A stretch of 64,000 bases of DNA, taken from the NCBI RefSeq assembly GCF_009796805.1, contig NZ_CP047029.1, positions 3,982,001 through 4,046,000 on the forward strand, given 5' to 3'. Under the pieces are notes generated by a model. That model was not told the origin of the DNA. It saw only the letters and a list, made by a program, of their open reading frames with translations, and did no database searches. Every line of letters starts with the position of its first letter. Positions within the stretch are counted from its first letter, which is position 1. A program made the position numbers and the translations under genes. Positions 55,702 to 64,000 of the stretch are shown here, piece by piece. The stretch is from Algibacter sp. L1A34. Its GTDB lineage: Bacteria; Bacteroidota; Bacteroidia; Flavobacteriales; Flavobacteriaceae.

Positions 55702-57171
55702 TTATTGATTTTTAAAGAGCGCTTTGGCATCAATTAAACTAAATTTATCTGCATCATAAAATGCTAAATAATCAACACTAAATCGTTTTGACCGGCCTGC
55801 TAAGGTTAACGTATATTGTTCTCCTTTTTTTAGTCCATAAATTAAATTAAAAAACATATGTGTCCCTTTTTCTGCCCGTTGTCCCCAATGCCATTCTAAT
55901 TCTGGGGTATTTGTACTCCCTTCTTGAAAATATTTAATATAATCTACTAGCTCCGCTTTAGATAAATTTGTTTCTGATGTAAAATCACCTTTCATTTTAA
56001 CAAAACCATCATTACACCAATCACCTTGTACGCCTTCCAATCGCTTACTGCTCATCATTAATAGCCTAAAACTTCCATCTTTAGGCGCTATAAAAGTGTA
56101 TTCTAAAGGTGAATTTGGTTCTCCAATATTCGCCATATTCCCTGAAAACTCAATATGTGCAAAACCAGAAGCTTTTTCAGTGTAAAGAGCATCTCCCTTT
56201 TTTAAAAGGTTCCATTCTTGTAAATTAGAAGTCGTGTTTTCTGCTTCTATAAAAATATAATCGCTAGAGGTTAATTTAACTTCTGGAGTTGGACTAGTTA
56301 TTTCAATAGGTTTGTTTTCAAAAAGAGCTTTCACTTCTTTCCAACCTGCTTTTTCATTTCCATTGTTTGGACCTCCAGTAATTAACCAATACGTTATACC
56401 GGTATCCGAAATATCAAAATGTTTTTCTGTATTAGAATCCCAAGTCTCTAACTCATCTACTTGGTACGTATCATCCATATTGTATAACCATTGCCAATTT
56501 TTATTTGAGCTATTTTTTAACCATTTCCAGTTGTTTATATGTGATTGAAAATCATCTTCACCATTTGCATTGTTTTGGTCAATAATATCATAATAAGTCA
56601 CCGTCGGAAAATCCTTTTTCATATCTGCCCAGGTTTTTTCATTTACTCCATGGGTATGATCTTCATTCCATGTACTATGAGATATGGCATAAATAAATTG
56701 GCGTTTATTTTCTGGAGTAGCTTCTATTAAACTGTAAGGCATTTGCATTGGACCAGCACATATAAACCAAAGTGGATTGTTTTTACTGCTTTTTTTAGCT
56801 TCTTTAACAAAATTGGCTATTGCAGCTTCCTTTTCAGTTTGGTCATTAAATACTTTAGAGACATCGAGTCCAAATCGTTTAGCACCACCTTTGGCAGCCT
56901 CATTCATCATTTTCTCCCAACTTTCTCTAGAATCGCCTAAATGATTATTATAATCATAATGTACAAAGCGTTTTTCTAAATCTGCATAATGTAAAAGTGC
57001 TAGTGAAAAAGCGGTTGCTCCCCAATCGTCTGAATCATGTAAATTTCCATCAGAACTAAAAGCGATACGTCCATCAGGCATATTAATTTTTGATTTTTGA
57101 GCAAAACTTAATAGTGTAGAAATTAAGCATAACACTATTAAGGCGTGCTTTAAGAAATTGTTATTGTTCAT
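55702..57171 (-). CDS. Large secreted protein, possible carbohydrate-linked hydrolase
   Basis: 489 aa with signal peptide (ends LLSFAQ). The first domain (about 28-275) starts GRIAFSSDGNLHDSDDWGA, where an Asp-rich loop follows a strand, and includes WFICAGPMQMPYSLI, similar to nucleoside-hydrolase-like/DUF1593-type folds. A second domain (about 295-485) starts DYIFIEAENTTSN and has a jelly-roll, CBM-like pattern. The likely role is outside the cytoplasm on glycan-derived material; family uncertain. Confidence 0.68.
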   Translation of the reverse strand: MNNNNFLKHALIVLCLISTLLSFAQKSKINMPDGRIAFSSDGNLHDSDDWGATAFSLALLHYADLEKRFVHYDYNNHLGDSRESWEKMMNEAAKGGAKRFGLDVSKVFNDQTEKEAAIANFVKEAKKSSKNNPLWFICAGPMQMPYSLIEATPENKRQFIYAISHSTWNEDHTHGVNEKTWADMKKDFPTVTYYDIIDQNNANGEDDFQSHINNWKWLKNSSNKNWQWLYNMDDTYQVDELETWDSNTEKHFDISDTGITYWLITGGPNNGNEKAGWKEVKALFENKPIEITSPTPEVKLTSSDYIFIEAENTTSNLQEWNLLKKGDALYTEKASGFAHIEFSGNMANIGEPNSPLEYTFIAPKDGSFRLLMMSSKRLEGVQGDWCNDGFVKMKGDFTSETNLSKAELVDYIKYFQEGSTNTPELEWHWGQRAEKGTHMFFNLIYGLKKGEQYTLTLAGRSKRFSVDYLAFYDADKFSLIDAKALFKNQ

Positions 57172-57193
57172 TTTTATGTTTTTGTTATTAAAT

Positions 57194-57376
57194 TTATAAA
57201 AACCTGTACTTTAAATAAGACTTATCTGGTTTCTTTTCTGCCCAGCCATTCTTTTCGGCGAACATACTCATCTCTTCTTTGGGCTCTTGTACCACACCTA
57301 AACTTTTGCCGTTTGAAATTTGAACTAACGCCACTTTAATTGACGAACTCCCTATGTCTAATCCTAAATAATACAA
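57194..57376 (-). pseudogene. N-terminal fragment of an FGGY carbohydrate kinase (xylulokinase-like)
   Basis: The 60 codons read YYLGLDIGSSSIKVALVQ (phosphate-1 motif of FGGY kinases) and GWAEKKPD (the usual GWAEQdPd block), then diverge and stop. Full enzymes are about 490 aa, so the gene is truncated after about 50 codons. Confidence 0.82.
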
Positions 57377-57840
57377 TCGATCGCGTTTTAAAAAACTGGA
57401 TTATTCCAGTTTATATTTTTTAATATAATATCTGTTTTTTTTTGGGAATCTTAGCTTAATTTTATTATCTTAAAATATCTGTACAACTGTATTAATAATT
57501 AGATAACTTTAATTGCTATCAAGACTGGGATAAAATTACATTTAAAGCAAAAACAGACTTGTAACAAAACAAACATTTTATATCACAAATGGTGCGAAAA
57601 AAAATGTTTTTACACCATTATCATCTTATAATTTTATTTTTGGTTTTAAACTTAATCTTACATCAAACAATTAATAAATTATAGCTATTTTTCTTCAACA
57701 AAACTTTAACGGTCAAACTTAAATTTATTAAGTTTAATGCACTTTTCTATAATTTATGGAAAGTTCTACAGTTGCGGATAAAGAATTTAAATTCTTCATC
57801 AAATTGGGGATAAATAATAATTATTTGTCGAATTTTAAGG
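57377..57840. other. Gene-free stretch
   Basis: AT-rich intergenic DNA with short poly-T runs. No gene, RNA or strong repeat recognised. Confidence 0.45.
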
Positions 57841-58012
57841 TGTCCTAAAAAAGAGAAGCCTACAAGATCACTCCAAAAAAGGAGCAAAAAAATGCAATTA
57901 AATTGTACAACCAAATAAGATTACATTTACCTTTAGACTATAAAACACCAAATATGGTATATCAATTATCAGCGTAAAACTAATTTTAACCGCTAGCCAT
58001 ATTTCAGGACAA
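57841..58012 (+). mobile_element. Internally deleted IS3-family remnant, 172 bp
   Basis: The right two thirds (57889-58012) matches the OrfB tail (NAIKLYNQIRLHLPLDYKTPNMVYQLSA) and right end of the elements at 36615 and 44260. The remnant starts TGTCCTAAAA and ends TTTCAGGACA, so short inverted ends enclose it, like a MITE-sized deletion derivative. Confidence 0.65.
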
Positions 58013-58108
58013 AACAGTTAAAAAAAACGAATTTGATATAATTTATAAAAAAACTCAAAAGTTTACAATTTTATTTGTGTCTAACCAATATAAATGATGT
58101 AACAATAA

Positions 58109-58681
58109 ATGACAGATGAAGAATTAATTTCAGGAATAATAGACGGAAATCAACTGTATTTCAAAATAATAGTTGACAAGTACCAATCTCTTGTTTTAAA
58201 TACTTGCTTTCATTTTACACATAACAAAAATGATGCGGAAGATATTACGCAAGAAGTATTTATTAAAGTATTTGAATCTATAAAAAAATTCAACTATCAA
58301 TCAAAATTATCAACTTGGTTGTACAGAATAGCCGTTAACAAATCACTCAATTTTATTAGAGACAATAAAAAAAGAAATATTTTTAAAAGTATTGAAAACT
58401 TATTTAATAAAAACACTAAATACGAGCAACAAATAGAAGGGCCAACTTCAATAATAGAAGAAGAATCTAACCCTATTAAAATACAAAGGCTAAACATATT
58501 AAGAAATTCAATACAATTACTTCCCGAAAATCAAAAAACTGCTTTTATTCTTCATAAATATGAAGAGGTTCCTTATCAAGAAATAGCCGTAATTATGAAT
58601 GTTTCATTAGCTTCAGTAGAAGGACTTATTCATAGAGCTAAAATAAATGTTCAAAAAAATATTTTAAATAAAATAAAATAA
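58109..58681 (+). CDS. ECF sigma-70 factor
   Basis: 190 aa. Region 2 (YQSLVLNTCFHFTHNKNDAEDITQEVFIKVFE...TWLYRIAVNKSLNF) and region 4 (LLPENQKTAFILHKYEEVPYQEIAVIMNVSLASVEGLIHRAK) are complete. It probably directs RNA polymerase to an extracytoplasmic stress or metal regulon. The following genes (TM protein, Spy-like protein, EF-hand protein, cytochrome) are in the same direction with short gaps. Confidence 0.95.
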   Translation: MTDEELISGIIDGNQLYFKIIVDKYQSLVLNTCFHFTHNKNDAEDITQEVFIKVFESIKKFNYQSKLSTWLYRIAVNKSLNFIRDNKKRNIFKSIENLFNKNTKYEQQIEGPTSIIEEESNPIKIQRLNILRNSIQLLPENQKTAFILHKYEEVPYQEIAVIMNVSLASVEGLIHRAKINVQKNILNKIK

Positions 58682-58729
58682 AGCAAAAGTTTATTCCATA
58701 AACAGTGTCTAATAAGTAAAAGCAACACA

Positions 58730-59170
58730 ATGAAAACTCAATTATCAAATAATACATTATTGAAATTCTTTAACAAAGAACTTTCCGTTAAAGAAATGAC
58801 TCGTGTAGGTAGTATTATAAATAATTCAGATAATTATAAGAGCATAGTAAATGAGTTAAAAGTGACATATAGTTTAACCAATGGGAAGGAAAAACTAGAA
58901 GATAATCCATATTTATATATGGAAATCATGAATGAAATCACTGAAAATAAAAGCAAAAAAAGTATTTATAACTCATACTTTGTAAAAAGACTTTTTCAAC
59001 CAATTATAGCAATATCTTTAGTTATACTAACGCTATATACGGGTTATAGTATTGTTAATATAAACAACGAAACAAATAATGAATTTTCTGCTTTTAGTAA
59101 CAAATCAGAAATTTATTTCAATGATTTACAACTTGAAAAAATTGAAACCATTTTATTAAAAAAAGAATAA
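58730..59170 (+). CDS. Probable anti-sigma factor with one TM helix
   Basis: 146 aa: cytoplasmic N-terminal about 85 residues (TLLKFFNKELSVKEMTRVGS), one membrane helix (PIIAISLVILTLYTGYSI, about 91-110), and a short extracytoplasmic tail. Position 48 bp behind the ECF sigma gene and this topology fit an anti-sigma factor. No HxxxCxxC zinc motif is present. Confidence 0.68.
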   Translation: MKTQLSNNTLLKFFNKELSVKEMTRVGSIINNSDNYKSIVNELKVTYSLTNGKEKLEDNPYLYMEIMNEITENKSKKSIYNSYFVKRLFQPIIAISLVILTLYTGYSIVNINNETNNEFSAFSNKSEIYFNDLQLEKIETILLKKE

Positions 59171-59176
59171 AAATAA

Positions 59177-59677
59177 ATGGAAAAAAACACAAAAATATTA
59201 ACAGGAATAATAGTTCTTTTAATACTGCTTAACCTTTCTATAGTCGCAACTTTATTTTATAATAAAAATGAAGTTACAAATTATGGGGTACAAGATAACA
59301 AGGAACTAGTAATACCTACCAATCACTTAGGTCGTTATTTTAGAGAAGCATTAAATCTCTCAAATAAACAACATAGAGCATTTCAGAAAATTAGGCATCA
59401 GTATCACGAAAATTCTGATATCATTATTGAAAAAATGGATAAGAATAGAAATGATTTATTAACAGAGTTAGGTAAAGAAAAATCAGATACTATAACTCTT
59501 AATAAATTATCAAAAGATTTAGGTTCTCTGCATACTGAATTAAAAAATTTAACCATCCAATATTACCTTAATATGAAAGAAGGTTGTAATGAAAAGCAAA
59601 AGGTGAAATTATTTCAAACGTTTAAAGCAATGGTTAATTCAAACGATATTATTTCAATGCCAGAAGAAAAAAATTAA
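59177..59677 (+). CDS. Spy/CpxP- or CnrX-like periplasmic sensor
   Basis: 166 aa: N-terminal membrane anchor (ILTGIIVLLILLNLSIVATLF), then a helical hairpin domain (LNLSNKQHRAFQKIRHQYHENSDIIIEKMD...MKEGCNEKQKVKLFQTF) with the repeated L-x-x-Q/K-x-x pattern of Spy/CnrX metal-sensing proteins. It starts 6 bp after the anti-sigma candidate. With the ECF factor it looks like a CnrH/CnrY/CnrX-type circuit (inference). Confidence 0.78.
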   Translation: MEKNTKILTGIIVLLILLNLSIVATLFYNKNEVTNYGVQDNKELVIPTNHLGRYFREALNLSNKQHRAFQKIRHQYHENSDIIIEKMDKNRNDLLTELGKEKSDTITLNKLSKDLGSLHTELKNLTIQYYLNMKEGCNEKQKVKLFQTFKAMVNSNDIISMPEEKN

Positions 59678-59716
59678 AAAAACAATTAGAAAAAAATCAT
59701 TTAAATAGATAATAAA

Positions 59717-60580
59717 ATGAAAACAACAAAAATTATCACATTAGCATCCTTGGTAACAATATTGTTATTTAGTATCAATTCTTATTCACAAGGTGGTAGA
59801 ATGGCTAAAGGAATGCAAAACCGAGCTTCTTTTGAAACTTTTGACCTTGATGAAGACGGACAAATTACAGCTTCAGAATTTGAAAAAATAAGAGCACAAA
59901 GACAAACTGAAAACGCTAAAAATGGTGGTATGATGAGAAACAAATCTACTTCACCATCTTTTGAGACTATTGATTTAAATAGTGACGGTAAACTATCTAA
60001 AGATGAATTTGCAAAAAACCAAGCAAATATGATTAATAACAGATCAAATACAAAAAACGGACAAGGAATGACTGGTAGAATGCAAAACCGAGCTTCTTTT
60101 GAAACTTTTGATCTTGATAAAGACGGACAAATTACAGCTTCAGAATTTGAAAAAAGAAGAGCACAAAGACAAACTGAAAACGCTAAAAATGGTGGTATGA
60201 TGAGAAACAAAGCTAGTGCTCCATCGTTTGAAAGTATTGATTTAAATAGTGACGGAAAACTATCTAAAGATGAATTTGCAAAAAACCAAGCAAATATGAT
60301 TAATAACAGATCAAATACACAAAATGGACAAGGTATGACTGGTAGAATGCAAAACCGAGCTTCTTTTGAAACTTTTGATCTTGATGAAGATGGACAAATT
60401 ACAGCTTCAGAATTTGAAAAAGTAAGAGCACAAAGACAAACTGAAAATGCTAAAAAAGGTGGTATGATGAGAAACAAAGCTAGTGCTCCATCGTTTGAAA
60501 GTATTGATTTGGATAAGGATGGTGTAATTTCACCTTCAGAATTTGCAAAAAATCAAGCAAATAAATTTAAAAATAAATAA
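59717..60580 (+). CDS. Exported EF-hand protein with six calcium-loop motifs
   Basis: 287 aa with signal peptide (ends SYSQ). Three tandem units of about 85 residues, nearly identical at DNA level, each hold one FDLDxDGQITASEFE loop and one IDLNSDGKLSKDEFA-type loop; the last is IDLDKDGVISPSEF. Linkers are Asn/Met/Arg-rich (NAKNGGMMRN). Ca2+ (or another divalent metal) binding in the periplasm or outside is predicted. Fourth gene in the ECF cluster. Confidence 0.88.
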   Translation: MKTTKIITLASLVTILLFSINSYSQGGRMAKGMQNRASFETFDLDEDGQITASEFEKIRAQRQTENAKNGGMMRNKSTSPSFETIDLNSDGKLSKDEFAKNQANMINNRSNTKNGQGMTGRMQNRASFETFDLDKDGQITASEFEKRRAQRQTENAKNGGMMRNKASAPSFESIDLNSDGKLSKDEFAKNQANMINNRSNTQNGQGMTGRMQNRASFETFDLDEDGQITASEFEKVRAQRQTENAKKGGMMRNKASAPSFESIDLDKDGVISPSEFAKNQANKFKNK

Positions 60581-60636
60581 TTAAAATATCAGGTGTTTTT
60601 ACTAGCACCTGATATCTTTTCACAAAAAAAAAGAAG

Positions 60637-61425
60637 ATGATAGATTTAATAAAAATAGTATCAATTGCTATAATAGTAAGTATCTTTTTTACTTCGTGTA
60701 ATAATAGCCAAACAAAAAAAACACAAAATATTGCAATATCCCAACAAGACCTTAAAAACACAAAAGGTTATAAACTTATGGAGAACAAGTGTTACATCTG
60801 TCATTTGGAAGTACCCGACCCTGCCAAAATGAACCAAATGATTGCACCTCCAATGTTGCGTATTAAAGAACATTATTCACCAAATTATCAAAATAAAGAA
60901 GACTTTATAAAAGCAATTACCAATATTGTAAATAACCCATCTGAAGAAAATACTTTAATGCCTGGGGCTATTAAAAAATTCAACTTAATGCCTAAATTAA
61001 TTTATAATGAGGATGAGTTAAAATTAATTGCTGAAACAATTTATAAATACGATTTTGGTAATGCTCCAAAAATGAGAATGCAAATGATGGGAGGATTACA
61101 ATTAAATAATGGAAATAGATGGAAATTAAAATCTGAAACTATTAAAATATTAGATAGCATCACAAACAGTTTACACAGCTTTAAATCTAATGATATTAAG
61201 GATTACAACCAATTTGGAAAAGATTTATTTGAACAAGCTAAGTTTATAATGTTAGATAAATCTTATACAGGTGACAAATTTGAACAAATACATAATTTTT
61301 TCAATGGTGTAGAAAGTGATATGCATTCATTAATTGAAGAAAAATCAATTAAAAATGCTCAAGCTTTAATTGAAAATATGAAAACAAAATTTAATAATGT
61401 TTACAATTACTTTGAAGTCGAATAA
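60637..61425 (+). CDS. Lipoprotein c-type cytochrome-like protein
   Basis: 262 aa. Signal with lipobox (IFFTSC). One heme-attachment motif CYICH (about residue 53-57) preceded by KGYKLMENK, and Met residues downstream (MNQMIAPPM, LMPG) that could be axial ligand. The C-terminal half is helical with no second CxxCH. Likely electron carrier or heme sensor in the envelope, last gene of the ECF cluster. Confidence 0.78.
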   Translation: MIDLIKIVSIAIIVSIFFTSCNNSQTKKTQNIAISQQDLKNTKGYKLMENKCYICHLEVPDPAKMNQMIAPPMLRIKEHYSPNYQNKEDFIKAITNIVNNPSEENTLMPGAIKKFNLMPKLIYNEDELKLIAETIYKYDFGNAPKMRMQMMGGLQLNNGNRWKLKSETIKILDSITNSLHSFKSNDIKDYNQFGKDLFEQAKFIMLDKSYTGDKFEQIHNFFNGVESDMHSLIEEKSIKNAQALIENMKTKFNNVYNYFEVE

Positions 61426-61743
61426 CCTACTACCAACAAGCTTGTTTTGTACTCGAAAAATGGTAAATTGTTGATGAATTAAAACAAAAATAGTTTGAAT
61501 GTATAAATAAAGTCAACCTATTTCAATATAATACACTTTTGTTCTTTCTGACTTTTATTTAATTTAATAGAAATCAAATCTAAGATGTATAAAATTTATT
61601 GCAAGGTAAAGACTCGTTTTTTATAAATAGTTTTCCTTATGGTTATCGTTTTTTTTGCTATATTGGTTCTTTCAAAACACAGTAAACATTACACAAGTTC
61701 CTTTCTCTGCTAAGAGCAATTCAATAAAAAACAGGATTTTAAC
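61426..61743. other. Gene-free stretch
   Basis: 318 bp between the cytochrome and PEP carboxylase genes. No reading frame or terminator identified with confidence. The PEP carboxylase promoter is presumably here. Confidence 0.4.
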
Positions 61744-64000
61744 ATGAATAAAAACAATACATTTCAAAAGATTATTAAAGATCGAAACTTTATTATTTAT
61801 TGTTATGTTGAAATGCTTTCACGAATTAATGAGAATGAAGTAGTTGAACTTATAAAAAACAATAGTTTTTCAGAAATAGACAATGGAAAACTCTCAAGCG
61901 ATAAGATTATTCAATCCTTGAGTATTTATTTTCAGTTAATGACTATGGTTGAGGAAAATGCGGCTACGCAATACCGCAGAAAAATGGAAAATCAAGAAGA
62001 AATTTATTCTATTAGAGGTAGTTGGGCAGAAGCTTTTAAACTTTGGAAAGACCAAGGAATTACAGAAAAAGAAATGCTACAATCAATTTCAGATACCCAC
62101 GTCATTCCTGTTCTAACTGCCCACCCAACCGAGGCGAAACGTGTTACCGTAATTGAAATTCATAGAGAATTATATTTACTTTTAGTAAAAAGAGAGAATA
62201 CTTCGTTAAGTAAACTTGAACAAAATAGTATAGAAGAAAACATCATAAACCTTTTAGAGAGATGGTGGAGAACAGGTGAAATATATCTTGAAAAACCACA
62301 TATTGAAGATGAACGAGCTAATATTATATATTATTTTACCCGAATTTTCCCTGCTGTACTAGAAAGAAGCGATGAACAAATGAAAGGATCTTGGATTGAA
62401 GTAGGGCTAAACCCAGATAAAATAAAAAATCCTGATGTTTTCCCTAAAATTAATTTTGGAAATTGGGTAGGTGGAGATAGAGACGGACACCCATTTGTAA
62501 CTCCAAGTATCACAAAAGAAACTTTAGAATTGTTGCGAAAAAATGCGCTTTCACTTATTAAGAAGCAATTGATTAACGCTGCAATAAAATTTTCGGTATC
62601 CGCCATCACGAATCCTGTTCCGTACAAGCTGTCAGAAATTATTAAAAACAAATCTAAAGCATTAGGGCTACAAGGAGAAAAAGTACTTAAAAGAAACCCT
62701 TATGAACCTTGTAGACAATATATTAATTTACTAATTGTTAAATTAGAAAACACAATTTCTAACAATTTTGCAGATTCTAATTCGTATTACAAATCCAGTA
62801 AAGACCTTAAAGAAGATCTTAAATTTTTCAGGGATATTCTTATTGGAAATGGGATGAAAGGTTTGGCAGAAGATTTACTATTCTCTTTGGAGAGAGCAGT
62901 AAGTTGTTTTGGCTTTCATTTGGCTTGGTTAGATATAAGACAAAACAGTACATTTCACGACAAAGCTATTTCGCAAATTTTAAAAGCCACAGGTGAAAAA
63001 GATTTTGATTTTGAACATTGGAATGAAGAAAAACGAGTAACCTACTTGAACAAACTTTTAGAGAACCACTCTACTATTACCGATATAACAGTTCATTATG
63101 GTATAGAAGCGGATAATGTTTTGGATTGTTACCGCGTTATTCGTAATCATATCAATCAATACGGTTCAGAAGGTATCGGTTCATTTATTATCAGTATGAC
63201 CCGAAAACTTAGTGATTTACTAGCTGTTTACTTCTTGATGAAAGAAACACAGCTGTTAAACACATCTATCAAAGTTGTTCCTCTTTTTGAAACTATTGAG
63301 GACTTACATAATGGCCCTGTCATTTTAGACAAGTTTTTACAACATCCCACAACCCTACTTAGAGCTTCAAAAATAGCTCATCAGCAAGAAGTTATGCTCG
63401 GCTATAGTGATAGCAATAAAGACGGCGGAACTATTGCGAGTAAGTGGAATTTGTATAAAGCGGAACAAAAACTCTCTGAAATTGCGGTGAAAAACAATTT
63501 CAGTATATATTTCTTTCATGGCGCAGGTGGAACGATTAGCAGAGGCGGCGGAAAATATCATCGCTTTTTAGAAAGCATGCCTACAAATACGGTAAACGGA
63601 ACTATAAAAATCACTGTTCAAGGAGAAACGATTGCCCAGTTATTCGGGAATCCCCTTACAGCGACCTACAACCTCAATGCTTTGGCTTCTGGAGTAGCAA
63701 AACAAACTATTTTAGACAAACAAAATATAGACTCTAATAAATTTCCAATTGAAATAATGGACTACTTGTCTAAAAAATCATTTGAGCATTACCGAGATTT
63801 AATAGAAACCCCGGGTTTTATCAACTTCTATGGTAAAGCAACTTGTATTGATGTTTTGGAAAAAAGTAAAATAGGCTCAAGACCAGCCAGACGAACAGGA
63901 ACAAGATCCCTTGATGATCTTAGAGCTATCCCTTGGGTGTTTAGCTGGAATCTTTCTCGAATTACCATAACAGGATGGTATGGACTTGGAAACGCCTTAA
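61744..64000 (+). CDS. ppc: Phosphoenolpyruvate carboxylase, divergent, 3' end outside the window
   Basis: 752 codons are open to the window edge. VLTAHPTEAKR at about residue 124 is the first signature (catalytic His). WVGGDRDGHPFVT, GFHLAWLDIRQNS, and SRGGG after FFHGAGG at about 592 follow, and GSRPARR lies near 712. These support a PEP carboxylase, which adds bicarbonate to PEP to give oxaloacetate. The second signature normally reads FHGRGG; here the Arg is Ala, so activity or substrate may differ. The last about 100 residues are missing. Confidence 0.88.
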   Translation, partial: MNKNNTFQKIIKDRNFIIYCYVEMLSRINENEVVELIKNNSFSEIDNGKLSSDKIIQSLSIYFQLMTMVEENAATQYRRKMENQEEIYSIRGSWAEAFKLWKDQGITEKEMLQSISDTHVIPVLTAHPTEAKRVTVIEIHRELYLLLVKRENTSLSKLEQNSIEENIINLLERWWRTGEIYLEKPHIEDERANIIYYFTRIFPAVLERSDEQMKGSWIEVGLNPDKIKNPDVFPKINFGNWVGGDRDGHPFVTPSITKETLELLRKNALSLIKKQLINAAIKFSVSAITNPVPYKLSEIIKNKSKALGLQGEKVLKRNPYEPCRQYINLLIVKLENTISNNFADSNSYYKSSKDLKEDLKFFRDILIGNGMKGLAEDLLFSLERAVSCFGFHLAWLDIRQNSTFHDKAISQILKATGEKDFDFEHWNEEKRVTYLNKLLENHSTITDITVHYGIEADNVLDCYRVIRNHINQYGSEGIGSFIISMTRKLSDLLAVYFLMKETQLLNTSIKVVPLFETIEDLHNGPVILDKFLQHPTTLLRASKIAHQQEVMLGYSDSNKDGGTIASKWNLYKAEQKLSEIAVKNNFSIYFFHGAGGTISRGGGKYHRFLESMPTNTVNGTIKITVQGETIAQLFGNPLTATYNLNALASGVAKQTILDKQNIDSNKFPIEIMDYLSKKSFEHYRDLIETPGFINFYGKATCIDVLEKSKIGSRPARRTGTRSLDDLRAIPWVFSWNLSRITITGWYGLGNAL

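Noticed and set aside
59782-60477. 231-codon minus-strand frame
   Set aside because: Antisense shadow of the repetitive EF-hand gene.

Overview
The window is low-GC DNA of the Bacteroidota, family Flavobacteriaceae. The evidence is several proteins with type IX secretion sorting tails (YPNP...NGIY.LK), TAnnTTTG-type promoters, Cys-anchored lipoproteins and many-copy flavobacterial palindromes. A secreted sulfatase beside a secreted glycosidase-like protein suggests a marine, algal-polysaccharide-using strain (inference).

Layout. (1) 1-5250: sulfatase, glycosidase-like protein, a small exported protein and an IS3 remnant. (2) 5681-6883: a tyrosine recombinase just outside (3) a 45.7-kb genomic island, 7052-52815. 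The island is bounded by 48-bp direct repeats (47/48 identical) that match the 3' half of a tRNA-Met(CAU) gene. It has its own integrase next to the left repeat, and 12-bp-spaced GAACAC repeats, likely integrase arm sites, near both ends. (4) 52862-64000: an integrase fragment fused to the 3' end of a permease gene, a Tat-exported aminotransferase, a secreted protein, gene debris, an ECF sigma/Spy-like/EF-hand/cytochrome cluster, and a divergent PEP carboxylase gene running off the end.

Island cargo, left part (9.9-36 kb). It looks like a defence island. One co-directional minus-strand run (28555 to 9921) holds a Zn-ribbon nuclease-like protein, HsdM, HsdS, a 1483-aa sacsin-type GHKL ATPase with a C-terminal DUF3883-like domain, HsdR, a dynamin-like GTPase, a HerA/FtsK-type ATPase, an acidic coiled-coil protein and an HNH nuclease. 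The HerA/coiled-coil/HNH trio, with or without the GTPase, is the best candidate for an undescribed system. Next come a second operon (49-aa Cys protein, TerB-like protein, 4-TM coiled-coil protein, VWA-like lipoprotein, EEP-fold nuclease) and genes for a PLD-type nuclease and an exported protein. Three of these minus-strand units share one promoter architecture: palindrome TTTACGG-N4-CCGTAAA, exactly 20 bp, then TAAGTTTG. This points to a common regulator.

Island cargo, right part (36-52.8 kb). It is a patchwork: a 10-copy 42-bp minisatellite, a 1.8-kb duplication carrying a T9SS beta-helix gene, orphan genes separated by a family of about 130-bp attC-like imperfect palindromes, two truncated group II intron 3' ends, one intact IS3/IS150-type element inserted in such a palindrome, and several IS3 remnants. 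No relaxase, conjugation gene or integron integrase was recognised.
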